DNA from: an uncultured Sulfolobales archaeon
GTDB taxonomy: Archaea > Thermoproteota > Thermoprotei_A > Sulfolobales > Desulfurococcaceae
Length of the DNA stretch: 8,430 nucleotides
Direction of reading: 5' to 3'
NCBI GenBank assembly: GCA_938003605.1
Contig: CALKYD010000139.1
Coordinates: 1 to 8,430, forward strand
The position numbers and the translations under genes are program-made. Under the pieces are notes generated by a model that was not told where the DNA came from, made no database searches, and saw only the letters and a list, made by a program, of their open reading frames with translations. Position 1 is the stretch's first letter. Every line of letters starts with the position of its first letter. Shown here one piece after another: positions 6,143 to 8,430 of this stretch.

Positions 6143-7696
6143 TCAAGGAGAAGTTATGTTAAGAAAGCTTGAAGCTTCTAAGGGAAGTACTTTACCGATT
6201 TCGGGATACCACGCTCCAAGAATAATGCATAGCGATGACATGGCTAAGAGCAGTACTTGAATAGGCAGCCCAATGCTTTGCGCAACGCTTTTCACAGGTG
6301 CTTTAAGCATTAATGTGTAAATGAGCTTTACATATCCAAGTAGACTTATGGCTGATGCAACTACTATGAAGATGGCGAAGGGAATTATGCCAACACTGAT
6401 ATATGCTGAGAACAAGTACAGCTTACTGAAGAACCCCCCTAGAGGAGCTATGCCAGCTAAGTGGAGGAAGCCTATTAAAATAGCTATAGAAGTTAGTGGA
6501 AAGCGCCTGCCTAAGCCAGTTAGATCCTCTATATTCCTCGATCCAGCTGCCACTATTAGGATCCCAGTTGCAAGGAATAAGAGGGCTTTTCCAACGCCGT
6601 GGTTAACTATGTGGTATACAGAGCCTTCAATACCCATGACTATAGCCTCCGTGCTTCCACTTAAGCCTGAAGCAATGCCTAAGTATATGAGGCCCATATG
6701 GGATATAGTACTGTACGCCAGGAACTTCTTTACATCGCTTTGAACTAGCATGAGTAGCGCGCCAATAATTGCTGATAGGGATGCCATTACTGCAATTGAT
6801 GTAAAGACAGCCGCTCTAAACCAATAGATGTCAATGATGCTTCCCTGCCCGAATATCGAGTACATGAATCTCAGAGTGGCGTAAGCACCTATGTTGACTA
6901 CCAAGCCTGATAAAGCTGCTGAAACAGGCGTAGGGGCCTCTGGATGAGCGTCAGGCAGCCAGAAGTGGTTTGGGAATAAAGCCGACTTGAAAGTAAAAGT
7001 CCATAAGGCTAGAGATACTGCTACAGCTGACGCAAGGTGGGCTTCTCCATAGAATCCATCCGATAACACCCCTCCTCCACCCCTAGCCTTAATGGATAGA
7101 TCAACCATGTTTAGCGTTCCATAACAACTATATATCACTACAGTTGATATGAAGTATAGAGTAGTTGCAACAGCCCCTATGAATGCGTACTTCATTGCAG
7201 CCTCAACTGCGTCAGGCCTAGATCTATGGTAGGCTACGAGCCCGTAGACTGATATCGATAGCACTTCAAGCATTACAAACAAGTTAAATACGTCGCCCGT
7301 CAGTAAGCAGCCTAGGAGCCCTGACTCCATTCCCAGCAGCAGAGCGTAATACAGGACGACGTCATCCATGTACTTACTGTACCAAACGCTGTAGACGACT
7401 ATGAACCACATGACTGCTGATGTAAATAGCGCAAGCGATCCACTGGCTACGTCAACTCTATAGGCTATTCCATACGGTGGAGGCCAGCCGCCGAAAGTAT
7501 ATGTAAGTACACTGCAGTCAGTTAATTCAATGAATCCCCAGGCTGTTGCAGCTAAAGCCAGCGTTGCGAACGCCGTTGAGTAGAAGTGGTAGAAAACCCT
7601 GCTATTAATGCGCAAGCCAAATAGTGGAAGTAGGAAGGCAGCGGATGCAAGCATGGGTGTCAGCGCTCCAAGCAGATGCGTTGAACAGGAGCTCAA
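6143..7696 (-). CDS. mbhH2: MrpD/NuoN-type antiporter-like membrane subunit (first copy)
   Basis: 517 residues from TTG at 7696, full length for the family of NuoL/M/N, MrpD and MbhH, with about 14 membrane helices. Key residues seen are Glu144 in FVMLEVLSIS (TM5), Lys237 in FTFKSALFPNHFW (TM7) with the following DAHPEAPTPVSAALSG loop (249-264), Lys323/Lys324 in LVQSDVKKFLAYSTISHMG, and His362, His366 and Lys370 in YHIVNHGVGKALLF (TM12 region). These line the ion path across the membrane. Start choice is firm: AAGGAGGG lies 7 nt upstream of TTG. It is the first gene of the operon, ahead of the catalytic genes, an order that recalls Mbx/Mbs clusters with H and H' copies. It is clearly a paralogue of the gene at 1-974, and shares a 49-nt identical block with it. 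It is predicted to pump H+ or exchange Na+/H+. Confidence 0.95.
   Translation of the reverse strand: MSSCSTHLLGALTPMLASAAFLLPLFGLRINSRVFYHFYSTAFATLALAATAWGFIELTDCSVLTYTFGGWPPPYGIAYRVDVASGSLALFTSAVMWFIVVYSVWYSKYMDDVVLYYALLLGMESGLLGCLLTGDVFNLFVMLEVLSISVYGLVAYHRSRPDAVEAAMKYAFIGAVATTLYFISTVVIYSCYGTLNMVDLSIKARGGGGVLSDGFYGEAHLASAVAVSLALWTFTFKSALFPNHFWLPDAHPEAPTPVSAALSGLVVNIGAYATLRFMYSIFGQGSIIDIYWFRAAVFTSIAVMASLSAIIGALLMLVQSDVKKFLAYSTISHMGLIYLGIASGLSGSTEAIVMGIEGSVYHIVNHGVGKALLFLATGILIVAAGSRNIEDLTGLGRRFPLTSIAILIGFLHLAGIAPLGGFFSKLYLFSAYISVGIIPFAIFIVVASAISLLGYVKLIYTLMLKAPVKSVAQSIGLPIQVLLLAMSSLCIILGAWYPEIGKVLPLEASSFLNITSP
7249..7297. repeat. 49-nt perfect repeat, copy B (within the first MrpD-type gene)
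   Basis: Identical to 524-572 and in the same orientation relative to the coding strand. It lies in the TM5 coding region of the complete MrpD-type subunit. Flanks on both sides diverge at once, with a single mismatch followed by nine more matching bases on one side. Confidence 0.9.
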
Positions 7697-7719
7697 GGCT
7701 CAACCCTCCTTTTAATCAT
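7693..7719 (-). other. Possible 8-codon leader ORF overlapping the operon start
   Basis: ATG at 7719 opens eight codons (MIKRRVEP) and ends in TGA at 7695-7693, overlapping the TTG start of the first operon gene. It contains that gene's Shine-Dalgarno sequence within its codons. It lacks an evident ribosome binding site of its own, so it may be chance. Confidence 0.2.
7704..7711 (-). promoter_or_regulatory. Strong ribosome binding site of the first operon gene
   Basis: AAGGAGGG is followed by a 7-nt spacer and TTG at 7696. It is the best Shine-Dalgarno match in the window and makes the TTG start convincing despite the weak codon. Confidence 0.75.
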
Positions 7720-7736
7720 TGCTGGACAGCTGGCAT

Positions 7737-7745
7737 CTTATATTA
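7737..7745 (-). promoter_or_regulatory. Candidate TATA box of the hydrogenase operon
   Basis: TAATATAAG lies about 45 nt above the TTG start. Initiation some 25 nt downstream (about 7716) would give a leader near 20 nt containing the AAGGAGGG site. No clear BRE element is obvious. The TTTATAG box at 7922-7916 is an alternative, giving a leader near 200 nt. Confidence 0.35.
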
Positions 7746-7887
7746 CCCGTTCCACTTCAGCCTTTAAAGCTTCACGGATGGCCTTCACTGCCAACGGTAA
7801 TGAACAGTGCGTCAAAGGACTTGAGGTCGCGGCATGCCCATTCATCCAAACGCCGTGCATCAAGCATGCCCTAAACGACAGCCTCAT
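7738..7887 (-). CDS. Doubtful small ORF, 49 residues, unrecognised
   Basis: ATG at 7887 opens 49 codons ending in TAA at 7740-7738. A TTTATAG box about 32 nt upstream would place initiation near 7894, a nearly leaderless arrangement that is common in Thermoproteota. The first half has Cys8, His11, His18, His27 and Cys28; the last 18 residues (LAVKAIREALKAEVERVI) would make an amphipathic helix. I do not recognise a family. Against a real gene: it uses CGT and CGG, uncommon in neighbouring genes, and the opposite strand also carries a 39-codon reading (7778-7897). It could be a remnant of a gene between hypF and the operon or simply part of a regulatory leader. Confidence 0.3.
   Translation of the reverse strand: MRLSFRACLMHGVWMNGHAATSSPLTHCSLPLAVKAIREALKAEVERVI
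7831..7871. repeat. Two GGGCATGC palindromic copies, 32 bp apart
   Basis: On the minus strand GGGCATGC occurs at 7871-7864 and GGGCATGCC at 7839-7831. The core GGCATGCC is its own reverse complement, so the two copies are both direct and inverted repeats. They could pair as a 7-bp hairpin in RNA, or serve as a paired protein-binding site about three helical turns apart. Confidence 0.4.
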
Positions 7888-7915
7888 CACCGCATAAACC
7901 AATGATTGAAAGGAA

Positions 7916-7922
7916 CTATAAA
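7916..7922 (-). promoter_or_regulatory. Candidate TATA box downstream of hypF
   Basis: TTTATAG, inside the AT-rich stretch AACTTTATAGTT, lies about 36 nt beyond the hypF stop. Initiation is expected near 7894, just before the small ORF at 7887 and ahead of both GGGCATGC copies. It may drive the small ORF, the operon or both. Confidence 0.35.
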
Positions 7923-7957
7923 GTTAACTGCTTAGAAACTACTGAAAAACGCCATTT

Positions 7958-8430
7958 CTACAAGTGGGGTTTTAAAGCTAGATCAGCTGCAATTACTTGG
8001 CCGAGGGCTATCCCCCCATCATTTGGGGGAACTCTCTTAGGCAAGAGGATGTCGACGCCGCTCTCTGCAAGTACATCCCTAATGCCTTTAACTATTACTT
8101 CATTGACTGCTGCACCACCGCTTATCACTATAGAGTTTGATAGCCTCTTGCCCTTAAGTGAAGCCAGCGCAGCCTCCCCTAATCCCTTGCCGAGAATGTA
8201 CTGCACTGTATACGCTAAGTCCTTTACAGAATGTTCTTTAAAACTATTCACTAAGTTTGAGTAGATCTCTGTAGTCTTTATTACAATTCCACCCCCCAAT
8301 TCAACTATCTTTAGATCATTAATTTCTTCAACCACTCTCCCCCCTCTCGCCGCTGATTCAAGGAGTATTGCTGGCTCCCCTTCATAGCTCCTTTGATTAG
8401 ATATTCTTAGGAAAGCTGATGCTCCATCAA
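7958..8430 (-). CDS. hypF: HypF, [NiFe]-hydrogenase maturation carbamoyltransferase, C-terminal part (5' end outside window)
   Basis: The frame is open from the window edge (first full codon at 8428) to TAG at 7960-7958, giving 156 residues. No start is present: the GTG at 8335 is an internal valine, since homology continues upstream. Full HypF is about 750 residues; this is the end of the Kae1-like domain. Typical features are DGASAFLRIS at the start, RSYEGEPAILLESAA (HypF form YEGQxAxxLE), the glycine-rich VISGGAAVNEVIV, and the ending PPNDGGIALGQVIAA (form NDGGIxLGQ). HypF makes carbamoyl-AMP and transfers the group to HypE, the first step towards the cyanide ligands of the [NiFe] site. 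Its position 261 bp upstream and on the same strand fits production alongside the hydrogenase. Confidence 0.93.
   Translation of the reverse strand, partial: DGASAFLRISNQRSYEGEPAILLESAARGGRVVEEINDLKIVELGGGIVIKTTEIYSNLVNSFKEHSVKDLAYTVQYILGKGLGEAALASLKGKRLSNSIVISGGAAVNEVIVKGIRDVLAESGVDILLPKRVPPNDGGIALGQVIAADLALKPHL

Larger units (their letters stand above)
7697..7957. other. 261-bp intergenic region between hypF and the hydrogenase operon
   Basis: This is the only long non-coding stretch. Read on the minus strand it contains a TTTATAG box (7922-7916), a GGGCATGC palindrome twice (7871-7864 and 7839-7832), an ORF of 49 codons (7887-7738), a second TATA-like stretch TAATATAAG (7745-7737), and the ribosome binding site of the first operon gene. 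Its composition is richer in CG dinucleotides and in CGT/CGG triplets than the neighbouring genes. The most likely role is promoter and leader of the operon. A run of five T (7949-7945) after the hypF stop may help end hypF transcription. Confidence 0.6.

Noticed and set aside
6321..6743. Plus-strand 140-residue reading
   Set aside because: It is opposite the conserved C-terminal half of the first MrpD-type gene and shows no family features.
7778..7897. Plus-strand 39-codon reading in the intergenic gap (MAFTANGNEQ and so on)
   Set aside because: No clear ribosome binding site and unrecognised; it would be the only plus-strand gene and faces the operon promoter. The complementary reading is a slightly better candidate, though also weak.
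7902..8264. Plus-strand 120-residue reading
   Set aside because: Mostly opposite the conserved end of hypF; no supporting motif or ribosome binding site.
8333..8335. GTG at 8335 as the start of a 125-residue HypF-like protein
   Set aside because: The frame stays open to the window edge, and the upstream residues (RSYEGEPAILLESAA) match HypF, so this is an internal valine of a gene cut by the edge.

Overview
The window is a tightly packed archaeal operon read entirely from the minus strand, so transcription runs from high to low coordinates. It encodes most of an energy-converting, Mrp-antiporter-linked membrane [NiFe] hydrogenase of the Mbh/Mbx family (group 4). Several traits point to an archaeon, most likely a hyperthermophilic Thermoproteota of the Desulfurococcales kind: family content, many GTG/TTG starts, Shine-Dalgarno sites of the GGTGATC/GGAGG type, preference for AGG/AGA arginine and ATA isoleucine codons, and TATA-like boxes. 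The exact genus cannot be read from the sequence.

Layout in transcription order. (1) 8430-7958 is the C-terminal part of hypF, the [NiFe]-cofactor maturation carbamoyltransferase; its 5' end lies outside the window. (2) 7957-7697 is the only sizeable gap. It holds TATA-like boxes, a repeated GGGCATGC palindrome, a doubtful 49-codon ORF and the leader of the operon. (3) 7696-6143 is a complete MrpD/NuoN-type antiporter-like subunit. (4) 6121-3626 is the hydrogenase module: MbhJ (NuoB-like small subunit), MbhK (NuoC-like), MbhL (NuoD-like, with all four [NiFe] cysteines) and MbhN (two-[4Fe-4S] ferredoxin). (5) 3629-984 is the Mrp module: MnhF, MnhG, an MbhD-like protein, an MbhE-MnhB fusion, MnhC and MnhE. 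(6) 974-1 is a second MrpD-type subunit, cut by the window edge.

The expected job, from family knowledge, is transfer of electrons from reduced ferredoxin through the MbhN and MbhJ clusters to the [NiFe] site of MbhL. This evolves H2, and the energy released moves H+ and/or Na+ through the membrane subunits. HypF next door, together with complete CxxC pairs in MbhL, supports a real hydrogenase rather than the cysteine-poor Mbx/Mbs sulfur-reducing relative. Yet the two MrpD-type subunits and the E-F fusion recall Mbx/Mbs.

Points that stand out: no NuoH/MbhM membrane anchor or MbhI is visible; the two MrpD paralogues share a perfect 49-nt block over the essential TM5 glutamate; the MbhD-like helix has lost its usual Thr-Glu; the second MrpD has a rewritten TM7-TM8 loop; and nine of twelve operon genes start with GTG or TTG. 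No mobile element, CRISPR, tRNA or rRNA was seen.
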